Shown: positions 39,784 through 51,314 of the stretch, one piece after another
Layout: each line of letters opens with the position of its first letter
Position numbering within the stretch: the stretch's first letter is position 1
Source: Vibrio sagamiensis NBRC 104589
Lineage (GTDB): Bacteria > Pseudomonadota > Gammaproteobacteria > Enterobacterales > Vibrionaceae
Length of the DNA stretch: 64,000 bases
Assembly (NCBI RefSeq): GCF_007990935.1
Contig: NZ_BJXJ01000007.1
Location: 62,001 to 126,000 of the forward strand
Reading direction: 5' to 3'
The notes under the pieces: model-generated
Told to the model about the DNA's origin: nothing
What the model saw: only the letters and a program-made list of their open reading frames with translations
Databases searched by the model: none
Program-made: the position numbers and the translations under genes

Positions 39784-42066
39784 ATGTTGAATAAAGAATT
39801 AGAGTCAAGCTTAAATAGTGCATTTGCACGCGCTCGAGAAAAACGTCACGAGTTTATGACTGTTGAACACCTCCTACTTGCATTGCTAGAAAATGATGCA
39901 GCGAAGGAAGCGCTTTTAGCTTGTAAAGCGGATCTAGACGCCTTACGCAATGAACTTGATACGTTTATCGATCAAACCACGCCACTTATCCCTGCTGACG
40001 ATGAAACCAGGGAAACTCAACCTACACTTAGCTTTCAGCGAGTATTACAACGTGCAGTATTCCACGTTCAGTCTTCTGGACGTAATGAAGTCACAGGAGC
40101 GAACGTTCTTGTCGCTATTTTTAGTGAACAGGAGTCTCATGCTGCTTATTTATTGAAGAAAAATGATATATCTCGACTAGATATCGTCAACTTTATCTCA
40201 CATGGAATTACTAAAGCTTTAGGTTCATCATCATCATCATCATCATCGTCTTCATCTGAATCGTTCAATTCGGCTGAAGCACCAGATGATTCAAATTCAG
40301 AAGAGCGTTTAGAAAATTTTGCTTTGAACCTAAATCAGGTTGCAAAGGACGGTAATATTGATCCTCTTATTGGACGTGATAAGGAATTAGAACGCACTAT
40401 TCAGGTTTTATGCAGGCGCCGTAAAAATAACCCGTTATTGGTGGGTGAAGCTGGTGTAGGTAAAACCGCAATTGCTGAAGGCCTTGCATGGCGAATTGTG
40501 GAAGGTCAAGTACCTGAAGTTATTCAAAATAGCGTGATCTACTCACTCGATATTGGGTCACTACTTGCTGGTACTAAATACCGAGGTGATTTTGAAAAAC
40601 GTTTTAAATCAATACTCAAACAGCTTGAAAAAGAAGAAGATGCAATACTTTTTATCGATGAAATCCATACCATTATCGGTGCAGGTGCTGCATCCGGCGG
40701 GCAAGTCGATGCTGCGAACTTGATAAAACCATTGTTGAGTAGTGGAAAACTACGTTGTATTGGGTCAACAACTTACCAAGAGTACAGTAGTATTTTTGAA
40801 AAAGAGCGAGCTTTATCAAGGCGTTTCCAAAAAATTGATGTAGTCGAGCCATCTTTAGATGATACGACTAAGATTTTAATTGGCTTGAAACCAAAATATG
40901 AAGCACATCACGAAGTTCGTTACACCAATAAGGCCCTTCGTGCTGCAGTTGAGCTTTCAGCGAAATACATCAATGAACGTCACTTGCCAGATAAAGCTAT
41001 TGATGTGATTGACGAAGCAGGTGCACGTAGCCGCCTAGCGCCAGCGAGCCGCCGTAAAAAAACAGTTGGTGTTGCCGATATAGAGGCGATGGTAGCTAAA
41101 ATGGCTCGCATCCCAGAGAAATCTGTATCGTCCTCTGATAAAGATATTTTAAAGAACCTTGATGGCAAAATGAAGATGCTGGTCTTTGGACAAGATAATG
41201 CTATAGATGCCTTGTCTGAGGCGATTAAATTATCTCGTGCTGGTTTAGGTGTAGATAATAAACCTGTCGGTTCATTCTTATTTGCTGGCCCTACAGGAGT
41301 CGGTAAGACAGAAGTAACGGTCCAACTTTCTAAGTTGTTAGGGATTGAGTTACTTCGATTTGATATGTCTGAATACGGTGAACGTCACTCAGTGAGTCGG
41401 TTGATCGGTGCCCCTCCAGGCTACGTTGGTTATGATCAAGGCGGATTATTGACCGATGCCGTCCTTAAACAGCCTCATTCGGTTGTGCTTCTTGATGAGA
41501 TTGAGAAAGCGCATCCTGATATTTTTAACTTACTTTTACAAGTAATGGATAACGGTACTCTTACTGATAATAATGGTCGTAAAGCTGATTTTCGAAATGT
41601 TATTTTGGTTATGACGACCAATGCAGGTGTTACTGAAACAGAGAAAAAATCAATTGGTTTGATTCAGCAAGATCATAGTCATGATGCCATGGCAGAGATC
41701 AAAAAAGTATTTACGCCAGAATTCCGCAATCGTCTTGACAATATTATTTGGTTCAATAGCCTTGATGAAGCAGTTATTCATCAAGTTGTCGATAAATTTA
41801 TCGTCGAATTACAAGTTCAATTGGACGCCCGTGGTGTTTCAATGGAAGTATCACAAGATGCACGTCATTGGTTGGCACATAAAGGGTACGATAAAGCAAT
41901 GGGTGCAAGACCGATGGGGAGAGTCATACAAGAAAAACTCAAAAAGCCTTTGGCAAACGAACTGCTGTTTGGTTCATTGGTTAATGGTGGCACCGTAAAA
42001 GTTACTTTAGTAAAAGACGAGCTCAAATTTGAATACTTTGGCGAAAAGGAAACTGCGGTTCACTAA
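39784..42066 (+). CDS. clpA: Clp protease ATPase subunit ClpA
   Basis: ClpA is the AAA+ unfoldase of ClpAP. ATG 39784, with GGAGG about 8 nt upstream, gives 760 residues (E. coli 758). It has the Clp N-domain (about residues 1-145), a linker holding 11 consecutive serines (148-158), a first AAA+ domain with GEAGVGKTA, and a second with GPTGVGKTE. The C-terminal IGL loop that docks ClpP is visible as KKSIGLIQ. The poly-Ser linker is an unusual species-level feature. Just downstream is a bidirectional-looking terminator. Confidence 0.96.
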   Translation: MLNKELESSLNSAFARAREKRHEFMTVEHLLLALLENDAAKEALLACKADLDALRNELDTFIDQTTPLIPADDETRETQPTLSFQRVLQRAVFHVQSSGRNEVTGANVLVAIFSEQESHAAYLLKKNDISRLDIVNFISHGITKALGSSSSSSSSSSSESFNSAEAPDDSNSEERLENFALNLNQVAKDGNIDPLIGRDKELERTIQVLCRRRKNNPLLVGEAGVGKTAIAEGLAWRIVEGQVPEVIQNSVIYSLDIGSLLAGTKYRGDFEKRFKSILKQLEKEEDAILFIDEIHTIIGAGAASGGQVDAANLIKPLLSSGKLRCIGSTTYQEYSSIFEKERALSRRFQKIDVVEPSLDDTTKILIGLKPKYEAHHEVRYTNKALRAAVELSAKYINERHLPDKAIDVIDEAGARSRLAPASRRKKTVGVADIEAMVAKMARIPEKSVSSSDKDILKNLDGKMKMLVFGQDNAIDALSEAIKLSRAGLGVDNKPVGSFLFAGPTGVGKTEVTVQLSKLLGIELLRFDMSEYGERHSVSRLIGAPPGYVGYDQGGLLTDAVLKQPHSVVLLDEIEKAHPDIFNLLLQVMDNGTLTDNNGRKADFRNVILVMTTNAGVTETEKKSIGLIQQDHSHDAMAEIKKVFTPEFRNRLDNIIWFNSLDEAVIHQVVDKFIVELQVQLDARGVSMEVSQDARHWLAHKGYDKAMGARPMGRVIQEKLKKPLANELLFGSLVNGGTVKVTLVKDELKFEYFGEKETAVH
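40225..40257 (+). repeat. In-frame serine codon repeat in clpA
   Basis: Seven TCA codons, then TCG TCT TCA TCT, encode 11 serines in the flexible linker between the N-domain and the first AAA+ ring. A trinucleotide tract keeps frame when it changes length. Confidence 0.85.
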
Positions 42067-42112
42067 ATTAACTCTACGAGGTCGTAGATAAAATCGAAAT
42101 GCCCTATAGATA

Positions 42113-42138
42113 AAAACACGAGGTTAACCTCGTGTTTT
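42113..42138. terminator. Terminator of clpA
   Basis: Fully self-complementary AAAACACGAGGTTAACCTCGTGTTTT, 13 bp per arm, starting 47 bp after the clpA stop, with ATTTTAAAA after it. Confidence 0.85.
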
Positions 42139-42267
42139 ATTTTAAAAGCTTCTTAGCTTTGAATTCTGACTTATCAAATGAGCTGTCATTTATGACACCT
42201 AAGTTTTTTTACTGAATGCTGTTTTTACTTAAAGAATGAGTAGATACTTATCCACCGGACAGATAAT

Positions 42268-42297
42268 AAAAAACGGAGCCAAGAGCTCCGTTTTTTA
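42268..42297 (-). terminator. Terminator of infA
   Basis: Arms ACGGAGC / GCTCCGT with a 5-nt loop, flanked by A-tract and T-tract, so functional in either direction. It lies 22 bp beyond the infA stop. Confidence 0.85.
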
Positions 42298-42318
42298 TTT
42301 GCATCCGAAAATCTAAGA

Positions 42319-42537
<219 letters not shown>

Positions 42538-42616
42538 TTAATCCTCTTTAGAAATTAGGCGTATTAGCGAGCTAAATGTGCCGCTAAACAGTAATTATGT
42601 AAAGTTGTAGCGTATT

Positions 42617-43318
42617 CTACCCTTGCCAACGCTGATTTACTAGCTTTTGGTGTCTTTGAAAGCGAGTTTTATAGCTCATAGCTGGACATTCATCAATTTG
42701 ATAGCCTAAATAAAGCCAATGTTTATTGCTTTTTTGACAGTATTCAATCTGATAAAGAACTGCTAAGGTCCCAAGAGAAAGTGTATCATCGGGGTCAAAG
42801 AAAGTATAAAACGAGCTGGCACAATGTGACATAATGTCTGTAATCGCAATCGCAAGCAATTGATCATCATCACCGTAAATGTGCATAAACTTAGTGGTTA
42901 ACCAAGAGGTAGCAGCAAAACGCGAAAATTCATCATCTCTAGGTGGATACATCGTTCCTTTTTTATGGCGCTGGCAAATATAACGGCTATAAAGCTCAAA
43001 CCAGTTGTCATCAAGGTGATCTTTTATTTCCCAGCGTAAATTTCTTGCCCTATTGAGTAAGCGTTTTTGACTTTTGGATGGAATAAAATCCTGAATAGCA
43101 ACACGAATTGGTTGGCAAGCAGTACAGTGATCGCATTGAGGTCTATAGATGGTATCTCCACTGCGCCTGAAACCATTAGCCATGAGTACCTGATAGTTCT
43201 GTTCTGTATGTAGTTCTTCGTCGAGGGCAACTGCAACTTTTTCTTGGCGTTCGGGTAAATAGCTGCATGGATGGTTAGTCGTCAGTCCAATACGAATGTG
43301 CTGGAGGTCTGTACTCAT
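42617..43318 (-). CDS. bpt: Aspartate/glutamate leucyltransferase Bpt
   Basis: Bpt attaches Leu to N-terminal Asp or Glu, making them ClpS/ClpAP substrates. The 233-residue protein belongs to the ATE1-like family but bacterial Bpt transfers Leu, not Arg. Its Cys-rich N-terminal region CSYLPERQEKVAVA with HPCSYL, then CDHCTACQPIRV at about 60-71 are family traits. The ATG overlaps the aat stop by 4 bp and the two are co-transcribed ahead of infA. Confidence 0.95.
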   Translation of the reverse strand: MSTDLQHIRIGLTTNHPCSYLPERQEKVAVALDEELHTEQNYQVLMANGFRRSGDTIYRPQCDHCTACQPIRVAIQDFIPSKSQKRLLNRARNLRWEIKDHLDDNWFELYSRYICQRHKKGTMYPPRDDEFSRFAATSWLTTKFMHIYGDDDQLLAIAITDIMSHCASSFYTFFDPDDTLSLGTLAVLYQIEYCQKSNKHWLYLGYQIDECPAMSYKTRFQRHQKLVNQRWQG

Positions 43319-44025
43319 AATTTCGTCCCTCGCAAAACTTGTGGTTGAAAAGTACCCAAAGCGGAGTTGTTATTTCTTAAAGATAGTAGTTTTTCCATAA
43401 ATTGGTCACGCTCGATCTCAATAGCTCCTAGGGATGAGAGATGTGGGTTTATTACTTGACAATCAATTAATTGAACTTGGTGTGAGGCGAAGTGTTCACA
43501 CAAATACCACAGTGCGACTTTAGAAGCATTGTCTTTAAGGCTAAACATGGATTCTCCGCAAAAGACTTGACCAATACTGATGCCATATAAGCCACCAATG
43601 AGCATATCTTCTTTCCACACTTCAACTGAGTGACAATGACCTTGTTCTGCTAGGGCCATATAAGATATTTGCATGTCTTCATTTAACCAAGTTTCTTCTG
43701 CTGGACGTGTCGCAGCGCATTGCTTGATGACTTGTTGTGTAGCGTAGTTTAAAGTGACTTGATATTGATGTTTACGCTGATATTTCTTTAAACTTTTAGC
43801 CGGTTTAAAAGTATTAGGCTCGAAGACAGCACGTGGTGAAGGGCTCCACCAAAGAATAGGTTCATCAGCCCCATACCAAGGAAATATACCTTGTTGGTAG
43901 CCACTTATGATTCGTTTCGGACTGAGATCACCTCCGAAGGCCAGCAAGCCATTCGGGTCTTTTAATGCTGTATATGGGGATGGAAAAATGTGTGAGTCTC
44001 CGAGTTCCGGTAAACAAATAGCCAT
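43315..44025 (-). CDS. aat: Leucyl/phenylalanyl-tRNA-protein transferase Aat
   Basis: Aat adds Leu or Phe to N-terminal Arg or Lys, generating bacterial N-degrons. The 236-residue protein begins with the family block PSPYTALKDPNGLLAFGGDLSPKR and contains GIFPWYGADEPILWWSPSPRAVF and GEVWLN-like TWLNEDMQISY. It heads aat-bpt-infA, divergent from the glycine-zipper gene and facing clpSA. Confidence 0.96.
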   Translation of the reverse strand: MAICLPELGDSHIFPSPYTALKDPNGLLAFGGDLSPKRIISGYQQGIFPWYGADEPILWWSPSPRAVFEPNTFKPAKSLKKYQRKHQYQVTLNYATQQVIKQCAATRPAEETWLNEDMQISYMALAEQGHCHSVEVWKEDMLIGGLYGISIGQVFCGESMFSLKDNASKVALWYLCEHFASHQVQLIDCQVINPHLSSLGAIEIERDQFMEKLLSLRNNNSALGTFQPQVLRGTKL

Positions 44026-44066
44026 AAAGAAATTTTACCAACATAGAAGGTTCATAGGAGCCAATA

Positions 44067-44543
44067 ATGACCAAAACAATTTTAGCTTTAAAGCGTTACT
44101 TGTGGATAATACTGTTTTTGCCCTTTATCGCCAATGCAACTTACGAAAGAAATGTCGCTAAACCAGTTAATAGTGTTATCTACGGGAAAGTTGACTCTGT
44201 CCGATACATTACCAAGAAAGAAATCCAGCAATCTCAAGGAAGTGGTTGGCAGACATTACTAGGGGCGACAATTGGAGGTTTAGTTGGGCATCAGTTCGGC
44301 GGTGGGACAGGTAAACAAGTCGCAACGGCCATTGGAGCATTAGCAGGAGCCGCGATAGCCAGAAATCAAAGTCAATATGGGTATACGGTTGAGTGTAAGC
44401 TAGTGGAATTGCTGATTAAAGTGGATAGTGGAAAGCTGATCAATGTCATTCAAGATGTTGATAATACAATGTTGTTTACCCAAGGGGATAATGTTCGAAT
44501 TTTATATTTTGATGATGGTGTTCGAGTAGATATCGTTTATTAA
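44067..44543 (+). CDS. Glycine-zipper (SlyB/RcnB-type) envelope protein
   Basis: A 158-residue protein with an N-terminal signal segment (about residues 8-24) cleaved after ANA. The central TLLGATIGGLVGHQFGGGTGKQVATAIGALAGAAIARN at about residues 70-107 is a glycine-zipper 2TM domain as in SlyB/PcP-type outer-membrane lipoproteins. There is no lipobox Cys, so it would be periplasmic or membrane-inserted through the zipper rather than lipidated. AGGAG lies 6 nt upstream of the ATG. Function unknown. Confidence 0.75.
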   Translation: MTKTILALKRYLWIILFLPFIANATYERNVAKPVNSVIYGKVDSVRYITKKEIQQSQGSGWQTLLGATIGGLVGHQFGGGTGKQVATAIGALAGAAIARNQSQYGYTVECKLVELLIKVDSGKLINVIQDVDNTMLFTQGDNVRILYFDDGVRVDIVY

Positions 44544-44751
44544 ATGACAGAATTTAGATTTGTACTGGTTTTGTATTGTGTTTTTCGTTAGTCTGATTTC
44601 ACGAACAATTATTTCGCTCTTAGTATACGGCCTGCGTTCGATTCATCATTTTGAATCACAACACTGATCAAGTGGTATCAATAATGCCGCGGTCTTCAGA
44701 CATACGATTGACTTAAAACATACAATGAGCAAAAAGGATGATTAAGTTTTA

Positions 44752-46032
44752 ATGGAAAGCCTAACCTTACAGCCGATCAATAAAATTCAAGGGGAAGTTA
44801 ACCTTCCTGGTTCTAAAAGTGTTTCTAACCGCGCTTTGTTACTTGCAGCGTTAGCAAAAGGTTCAACGCGTTTAACCAACTTACTTGATAGTGATGATAT
44901 TCGTCATATGTTGAATGCGTTATCAAAACTGGGTGTGAGTTATCAATTATCAGAAGATAAAACAGAGTGTATCGTCGAAGGTTTAGGTCGACCATTCTCA
45001 GTTTCTGAAAAGGTTGAACTGTTTCTTGGCAATGCAGGTACTGCGATGCGACCATTGGCTGCGGCACTATGTCTTGGTCAAGGGGAATATGTTTTGACGG
45101 GTGAGCCTCGTATGAAGGAGCGTCCAATTGGCCACCTTGTGAGCGCATTACAAGCCGCTGGTGCAGACATTGAGTATTTAGAAAATGAGCACTACCCACC
45201 GTTAAAAATTACTGGAACAGGTTTAAAGGCTGGAACGGTATCGATCGATGGCTCTATCTCAAGTCAATTTTTAACCGCATTTCTCATGTCAGCACCTTTA
45301 GCTGATGGTGAAATACGAATTAAAATAGAAGGTGAGCTGGTTTCTAAGCCATATATTGATATTACGCTAAATATCATGCAGCAATTTGGGGTTGAAGTAT
45401 TGAATAACAACTACCAAGAGTTTGTTATTGCCGCAGGCCAATCCTATGTTTCTCCGGGGGATTTTCTTGTTGAAGGCGATGCTTCTTCTGCTTCTTATTT
45501 CCTAGCAGCTGCCGCAATTAAGGGCGGTGAAGTAAAGGTGACAGGAATCGGAAAAAATAGCATTCAAGGTGATATTCAATTTGCTGATGCTCTCGAAAAA
45601 ATGGGCGCAGAAATTGAGTGGGGTGAAGATTACGTGATTGCCCGTGTCGGTGAGTTGAAAGGGATCGATATGGACTACAATCACATCCCTGATGCTGCGA
45701 TGACGATCGCAACGACGGCACTATTTGCTGAAGGAACAACCGTGATTCGAAATGTCTACAATTGGCGAGTAAAAGAGACAGACCGTTTATCGGCTATGGC
45801 CACAGAATTACGTAAAGTAGGGGCAGAGGTCGAAGAGGGCAATGATTATTTGATCGTTAAGCCAGTTGAGCAGTTAAAGCATGCTGCGATTGATACTTAT
45901 GATGATCATCGTATGGCGATGTGCTTTTCATTGGTAGCGTTGAGTAATACACCTGTAACAATTAATGATCCTGGCTGTACCTCAAAAACTTTCCCTGACT
46001 ATTTCACTCGTTTAGCTTCCTTAAGTCTTTAA
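44752..46032 (+). CDS. aroA: 3-phosphoshikimate 1-carboxyvinyltransferase AroA
   Basis: AroA (EPSP synthase) joins PEP to shikimate 3-phosphate in the shikimate pathway. The 426-residue protein shows [18 protein letters not shown] at residues 19-36, [15 protein letters not shown] near 92, [13 protein letters not shown] near 117 and the C-terminal [11 protein letters not shown]. The 93-Gly and 97-Ala region reads as class I (glyphosate-sensitive type). A terminator starts 8 bp after the stop. Confidence 0.97.
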   Translation: MESLTLQPINKIQGEVNLPGSKSVSNRALLLAALAKGSTRLTNLLDSDDIRHMLNALSKLGVSYQLSEDKTECIVEGLGRPFSVSEKVELFLGNAGTAMRPLAAALCLGQGEYVLTGEPRMKERPIGHLVSALQAAGADIEYLENEHYPPLKITGTGLKAGTVSIDGSISSQFLTAFLMSAPLADGEIRIKIEGELVSKPYIDITLNIMQQFGVEVLNNNYQEFVIAAGQSYVSPGDFLVEGDASSASYFLAAAAIKGGEVKVTGIGKNSIQGDIQFADALEKMGAEIEWGEDYVIARVGELKGIDMDYNHIPDAAMTIATTALFAEGTTVIRNVYNWRVKETDRLSAMATELRKVGAEVEEGNDYLIVKPVEQLKHAAIDTYDDHRMAMCFSLVALSNTPVTINDPGCTSKTFPDYFTRLASLSL

Positions 46033-46040
46033 TTACTATA

Positions 46041-46066
46041 CCCTAGTGCTCAAACACTAGGGTTTT
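46041..46066 (+). terminator. Terminator of aroA
   Basis: Perfect 8-bp arms CCCTAGTG / CACTAGGG with a 6-nt loop followed by TTTT. Confidence 0.85.
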
Positions 46067-46149
46067 ACTACTTTTGAGCTTGAGATACTGTTTTGAAGCG
46101 AAGTGTCACTTTCATGCTCCGCCTTCATATCTAAATGGGTGCTTGAATG

Positions 46150-46398
46150 TTATTTTGTAAGAGTGAATTGCTTTGATAGTTGGTGAGCTAGGTATTTAAA
46201 TAGATTAAATACTATAGGTGTTTGGGTGGTTGGTAGGCCGCGTTCATCTAAAAAGTAATCGCCTTTGAAGATCAGTATCTCATCTTTTTCTTCTACAGTT
46301 GTTGCACGGATACCTTCGATATAGTCTTCATGTTCCTGTAAAAGCTGGTTTGCAATTAAGAGTAGATTGAATTCTTCGATGTATTCTTTATGGAGCAT
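46150..46398 (-). CDS. yciN: YciN family protein (DUF2498)
   Basis: An 82-residue protein whose stretch LLIANQLLQEHEDYIEGIRAT and GDYFLDERGLPT match E. coli YciN. ATG 46398 with AGAGGAA upstream is preferred; an upstream frame extension of 23 residues is not supported. In E. coli yciN also lies divergently beside topA. Function unknown, probably cytosolic. Confidence 0.9.
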   Translation of the reverse strand: MLHKEYIEEFNLLLIANQLLQEHEDYIEGIRATTVEEKDEILIFKGDYFLDERGLPTTQTPIVFNLFKYLAHQLSKQFTLTK

Positions 46399-46822
46399 AA
46401 TTTCCTCTTCAACTGATGACTTAAAGGCAGTATGGCTCATACCCAGTGATTTGAGGCATGTAATCATTTGAGTATTTAGAATAGAGTTTGATATGAAAAT
46501 CGAAGATTGTACACCTTTTGTCTTAAATCTTTCACATAGTACCGTCGTTATATTTTGTGATGAAAGGCAAATATTGATGTTTTTGACTAGCGAGTGAAAA
46601 TAATGATTGCGTAGTATTAAGCGGTAAAGTCATAAATCTTAACGTTGATATAAGGTATTGGAGCGATGAATTGTCAACCAGTTGGATCCGATTTTAAAAA
46701 AAGCAGTTGATCTTCTTCTCATCTCGCACAATAGTAAAAAAAGAAGCAATGTATTAGAACACTATGCGGTTAGCTCTATGTTGAGCGGCTAAGCATTAAT
46801 AGTAAGGACGTTAGAGTCAGTT
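46399..46822. other. Intergenic region between divergent yciN and topA
   Basis: No gene recognised; promoters of topA and yciN must lie here. topA promoters are typically supercoiling-sensitive in enterics, but no specific element could be identified. Confidence 0.4.
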
Positions 46823-49453
46823 ATGGGTAAATCACTCGTTATCGTGGAATCTCCAGCCAAGGCAAAGACGATAAATAAGTACCTTGGTAAAGACTTTATT
46901 GTAAAGTCTAGTGTTGGTCATGTTCGTGATCTTCCTACTGCCGGTCAAAGCACAGGTGAAAAGAAATCTGCTGCCATTTCGACAAAAGGCATGTCACCTG
47001 AAGAGAAGGCAAGAGTCAAGAAAGAAAAAGATCGCAAAGCATTGATCAAGAAAATGGGGATCAACCCATACGACGATTGGACGGCCAATTATCAGATTCT
47101 TCCGGGTAAAGAGAAAGTTGTAAACGAACTGCAAAAATTAGCTCAAGACGCTGATTTTGTTTATCTCGCAACCGATTTGGACCGCGAAGGAGAAGCGATT
47201 GCATGGCACCTACGCGAGATCATTGGCGGTGACGAAGAACGTTATAAACGAGTTGTTTTTAACGAAATTACTAAAAATGCTATCCAGCAAGCTTTCCAAA
47301 CGCCAGGTGAGTTAAATATGGATGGTGTTAATGCTCAGCAAGCTCGTCGCTTTATGGACCGTGTTGTGGGCTTTATGGTCTCTCCATTATTGTGGAAAAA
47401 AGTTGCTCGAGGGTTATCCGCTGGCCGAGTACAGTCTGTTGCCGTTAAGCTTTTAGTTGAGAGAGAGCGTGAAATTAATGCATTCATCCCAGAAGAGTTC
47501 TGGGATATTCATGCGAATACTCACACCAAAGATAACACTCCGTTCAAGCTACTTGTGGCGCAAAAAGACGGTGTGGCTTTTAAACCGGTTAACGAAACGG
47601 AAACCCAATCAGCAATGGCTGTATTGGAAAAAGCCAGTTACGAAGTATGTAAGCGTGAAGACCGCCCAACGAAAAGTAAACCATCAGCACCTTACATTAC
47701 ATCGACTCTTCAACAAGCTGCGAGTACTCGCTTAGGCTACGGCGTTAAGAAAACCATGATGTTGGCTCAGCGTCTGTATGAGGCGGGTTACATTACCTAT
47801 ATGCGTACTGACTCTACAAACCTAAGTGCTGAAGCTGTTGATGCAGTTCGTAGTTACATTGACAGTGAGTTTGGTAATAAATACCTACCTACGAGTCCAA
47901 TTACCTACGGTAGTAAAGAAGGCGCACAAGAGGCTCACGAGGCGATTCGCCCTTCTAGCGTTGAGGTGCTAGCAAGTGATCTACAAGGCGTTGATGCTGA
48001 TGCCCATAAACTTTACTCGCTGATTTGGAATCAATTTGTTGCTTGTCAAATGACACCTGCAGAATATGACTCAACGACCATCAGCGTTAAAGCAAATGCA
48101 TATACGTTGAAAGCGAAAGGTAGAATTCTGAAATTTGATGGTTGGACACGTGTACAGCGCCCAATGGGTAAGAACGAAGACACGATACTACCGTCGGTTC
48201 AAGTGGGTGAGATGCTCGATTTGGCAGGCTTAGAGCCAAAGCAGCACTTTACCAAGCCACCTGCACGATTTACGGAAGCTGCCCTCGTTAAAGAGCTGGA
48301 AAAACGTGGTATTGGCCGTCCTTCTACCTATGCATCCATTATTTCCACTATCCAGGATCGTGGTTATGTAAAAGTGGACCAACGTCGTTTCTATGCGGAA
48401 AAAATGGGTGAAATAGTATCAGATCGTCTTGATGACAGCTTCAATGACCTGATGAACTATGACTTTACTGCACGTATGGAACAGAAACTAGACCAGATTG
48501 CTGAAGGTGAAGTGAACTGGAAGTCGGTTTTAGACAACTTTTTCACCGACTTCACAGGTGACTTAGAAAAAGCGGAACAGGATGAAGCTGAAGGCGGTAT
48601 GAAGCTGAATCATATCGTAATGACAGACATTGAGTGTCCGACATGCCAACGCCCTATGGGGATTCGCACCGCGTCTACAGGCGTATTCCTTGGCTGTTCT
48701 GGTTATGCATTGCCTCCTAAAGAGCGTTGTAAAACAACCATTAACTTAGGTGATGAAGAAGGCATCATCAATGTTCTCGAAGAAGACGTAGAAACTGCTG
48801 CGCTTCGTGCTAAGAAACGTTGCCCAATTTGTGAAACGGCAATGGACCCTTACCTGATTGATGACAAGCGTAAAATGCACGTTTGTGGTAACAACCCAAA
48901 CTGTGAAGGCTACTTGGTTGAGTTTGGTGAGTTTAAAGTCAAAGGGTATGACGGGCCTGTTGTTGAATGCGATAAATGCGGCTCAGATATGGTGCTTAAG
49001 AACGGCCGATTTGGTAAGTATATGGATTGTACGAGTGAAACGTGTAAGAACACGCGTAAGATTCTGAAAAATGGTGAGGTTGCGCCACCTAAAGAAGACC
49101 CTGTTCATTTCCCGGAGCTTCCATGTGAGAACTCTGATGCCTACTTTGTCTTACGTGATGGTGCTTCAGGTTTATTTATGGCGGCAAGTAACTTCCCTAA
49201 ATCAAGAGAAACACGAGCTCCGCTTGTGGCTGAATTAGCGCAATACGAAGAACGTTTACCAGAGAAGTTTAAGTACCTGGCTACCGCACCTAGTGCAGAC
49301 CCAGATGGTCGGCCAACTGTTGTTCGCTTTAGTCGTAAGACGAAAGAAAATTATGTACGTACTGAAGAGAATGGAAAACCAAGTGGTTGGACTGCTTTGT
49401 ACGTTGATGGTCGTTGGGAAGTGACTGATAAACGTAAAAAAGTGAAATCATAA
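46823..49453 (+). CDS. topA: DNA topoisomerase I TopA
   Basis: Relaxes negative supercoils. The 876 residues include the Toprim domain with [14 protein letters not shown] at 9-22 and [15 protein letters not shown] with the catalytic acidic pair near 116, and the active-site tyrosine Tyr326 in [13 protein letters not shown]. Three C-terminal zinc-ribbon repeats are visible through CxxC pairs (CPTCQ, CPICE, CDKCG), as in E. coli. It is full length. Confidence 0.98.
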   Translation: MGKSLVIVESPAKAKTINKYLGKDFIVKSSVGHVRDLPTAGQSTGEKKSAAISTKGMSPEEKARVKKEKDRKALIKKMGINPYDDWTANYQILPGKEKVVNELQKLAQDADFVYLATDLDREGEAIAWHLREIIGGDEERYKRVVFNEITKNAIQQAFQTPGELNMDGVNAQQARRFMDRVVGFMVSPLLWKKVARGLSAGRVQSVAVKLLVEREREINAFIPEEFWDIHANTHTKDNTPFKLLVAQKDGVAFKPVNETETQSAMAVLEKASYEVCKREDRPTKSKPSAPYITSTLQQAASTRLGYGVKKTMMLAQRLYEAGYITYMRTDSTNLSAEAVDAVRSYIDSEFGNKYLPTSPITYGSKEGAQEAHEAIRPSSVEVLASDLQGVDADAHKLYSLIWNQFVACQMTPAEYDSTTISVKANAYTLKAKGRILKFDGWTRVQRPMGKNEDTILPSVQVGEMLDLAGLEPKQHFTKPPARFTEAALVKELEKRGIGRPSTYASIISTIQDRGYVKVDQRRFYAEKMGEIVSDRLDDSFNDLMNYDFTARMEQKLDQIAEGEVNWKSVLDNFFTDFTGDLEKAEQDEAEGGMKLNHIVMTDIECPTCQRPMGIRTASTGVFLGCSGYALPPKERCKTTINLGDEEGIINVLEEDVETAALRAKKRCPICETAMDPYLIDDKRKMHVCGNNPNCEGYLVEFGEFKVKGYDGPVVECDKCGSDMVLKNGRFGKYMDCTSETCKNTRKILKNGEVAPPKEDPVHFPELPCENSDAYFVLRDGASGLFMAASNFPKSRETRAPLVAELAQYEERLPEKFKYLATAPSADPDGRPTVVRFSRKTKENYVRTEENGKPSGWTALYVDGRWEVTDKRKKVKS

Positions 49454-49472
49454 CTTTAAATAATTTAATGAT

Positions 49473-49511
49473 GATTCTAATCGAGCGATCTTATCTGACT
49501 CGATTAGAATC
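49473..49511 (+). terminator. Hairpin downstream of topA
   Basis: Perfect 13-bp arms GATTCTAATCGAG / CTCGATTAGAATC with a 13-nt loop, 20 bp after the topA stop. There is no T-tract on either side, so it may act as an RNA 3'-end stabiliser rather than an intrinsic terminator. Confidence 0.55.
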
Positions 49512-50096
49512 AAAAATGAAAGCCTACATTATTGTTGATGTGCCAAACTGAGTTGTCGTAAGGCTCATGATGAGTCGCACTGTTATCCTTATGAACTTTA
49601 GGAAGTGGCATTTTGAGCAAAAAATGCTTTTGCGCTCGAAAAATGAAGTTCAAAAATTCTTTCGACCAATATCATTTTTCCTTATCTGATATTCATCAAG
49701 ATATCATACTTTTATCCAACCTCATCACAAATCTAAAACTCTGTAGAGAAAGAGTTTGTAAAATGTTTTCAATATGTTGACCTACATCTTCCGATTATGT
49801 GACCAATATACCGTATTGAGTAAGCAACAACTGTATTCGTGACAGAACGCCATATTTTAAATTGTAATTTAGTTCTAGTTCTATAACTTAGTAGCCAGAG
49901 AGTGCAACTGTATGCCTTTGCTTGAAATCAGAGTATAGCTGATGAGAGTAGGAACATGCTGAGCAATGGTTTTATTACTGTGAAGGTTCAGAGAAACCTA
50001 TCGGTGAATACTTATTAACGGATTCGCTTGAAATAACCACTAAAACGTTATCAAGCGTAATACAATTTCAAGCTATAAGCATATGGAGAATAACGA
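49512..50096. other. Intergenic region upstream of glgC
   Basis: About 585 bp without a recognised gene. It must contain the glgCA promoter. No cAMP-CRP site or CsrA-type leader was convincing by eye. Confidence 0.4.
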
Positions 50097-51314
50097 ATGG
50101 CTGGTGTTTTGGGAATGATTCTTGCTGGTGGCGAAGGATCTCGTTTAAGGCCTTTAACAGAATCTCGCAGTAAACCTTCGGTGCCTTTCGGAGGAAGTTA
50201 CCGACTTATTGATTTTGCACTTAATAACTTTGTCAATGCAGATCTAATGCGTATTTATGTATTGACTCAGTTTAAGTCTCAATCACTCTTCCACCACCTT
50301 AAAAAGGGATGGAATATCAATGGTATTACTGACCGTTTCATTGACCCAATACCCGCACAAATGCGAACTGGTAAACGATGGTATGAAGGGACAGCTGATG
50401 CTATTTACCAAAACCTACGTTTTATGGAATTAGCAGAACCTGAGCAAGTATGTATTTTTGGTTCTGATCATATTTACAAGATGGATATTCAACAGATGTT
50501 GTCTTTCCACAAAGATAAGGAAGCTTCCCTCACGGTTTCTGCCTTACGCATGCCTTTGTCGGAAGCCTCTCAGTTTGGAGTTATAGAAGTGGATGTTGAA
50601 GGGCGTATGATTGGTTTTGAAGAAAAGCCCGTTAATCCTAAGTCTATTCCTGATGATCCAGAATATGCGCTTGTTTCTATGGGAAACTATATCTTCGAAG
50701 CACCAGTACTATTTGCCGAGTTGATAGAGGATGCAGATAATGAAGCTTCTTCTCACGACTTTGGTAAAGATATTATTCCAAAAATGTTTCCTCGTGGCGA
50801 TGTGTTTGTTTATGACTTTAGTACTAACTTTATTACTGGAGAGAGAGAGGAAGTTTACTGGCGTGATGTAGGTACTATTGATGCTTATTGGCAAGCGCAT
50901 ATGGACTTACTTGAAAAAGATGCACCGTTCTCCTTATATAATCGTAAATGGCCGTTGCACACGTATTATCCACCATTACCACCAGCAACCTTTACTGACT
51001 CTGATAATGGTCGAGTTCAAATTATCGATAGTTTAGTATGCAATGGAAGTTATGTTCGAGGCTCGCGTATTGAGAAGTCCGTTCTTGGATTCCGCAGTAA
51101 CATTGCGTCAACCTGTGACATCAGCGAAAGTATTCTTCTAGGTGATGTTAAAGTAGGTGAAGGTTGTGTCCTTCGTCGAGTTATTATTGATAAGAATGCA
51201 GATATTGCACCGGGAACTCAAATCGGTGTCAATCTTCATGACGACAAAAAGCATTATCATGTTTCCGAAGAAGGCATTGTAGTAATTCCAAAAGGAGCGC
51301 GTGTTGGATACTAA
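50097..51314 (+). CDS. glgC: Glucose-1-phosphate adenylyltransferase GlgC
   Basis: Makes ADP-glucose for glycogen synthesis. The 405-residue protein begins VLGMILAGGEGSRLRPLTESRSKPSVPFGG, the nucleotide-binding loop, with KRWYEGTADAIYQN near 97 and SDHIYKMD near 125, and ends in a left-handed beta-helix with GEGCVLRRVIIDKNADI. The catalytic domain is intact. It overlaps the proposed glgA start by 14 bp. Confidence 0.96.
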   Translation: MAGVLGMILAGGEGSRLRPLTESRSKPSVPFGGSYRLIDFALNNFVNADLMRIYVLTQFKSQSLFHHLKKGWNINGITDRFIDPIPAQMRTGKRWYEGTADAIYQNLRFMELAEPEQVCIFGSDHIYKMDIQQMLSFHKDKEASLTVSALRMPLSEASQFGVIEVDVEGRMIGFEEKPVNPKSIPDDPEYALVSMGNYIFEAPVLFAELIEDADNEASSHDFGKDIIPKMFPRGDVFVYDFSTNFITGEREEVYWRDVGTIDAYWQAHMDLLEKDAPFSLYNRKWPLHTYYPPLPPATFTDSDNGRVQIIDSLVCNGSYVRGSRIEKSVLGFRSNIASTCDISESILLGDVKVGEGCVLRRVIIDKNADIAPGTQIGVNLHDDKKHYHVSEEGIVVIPKGARVGY

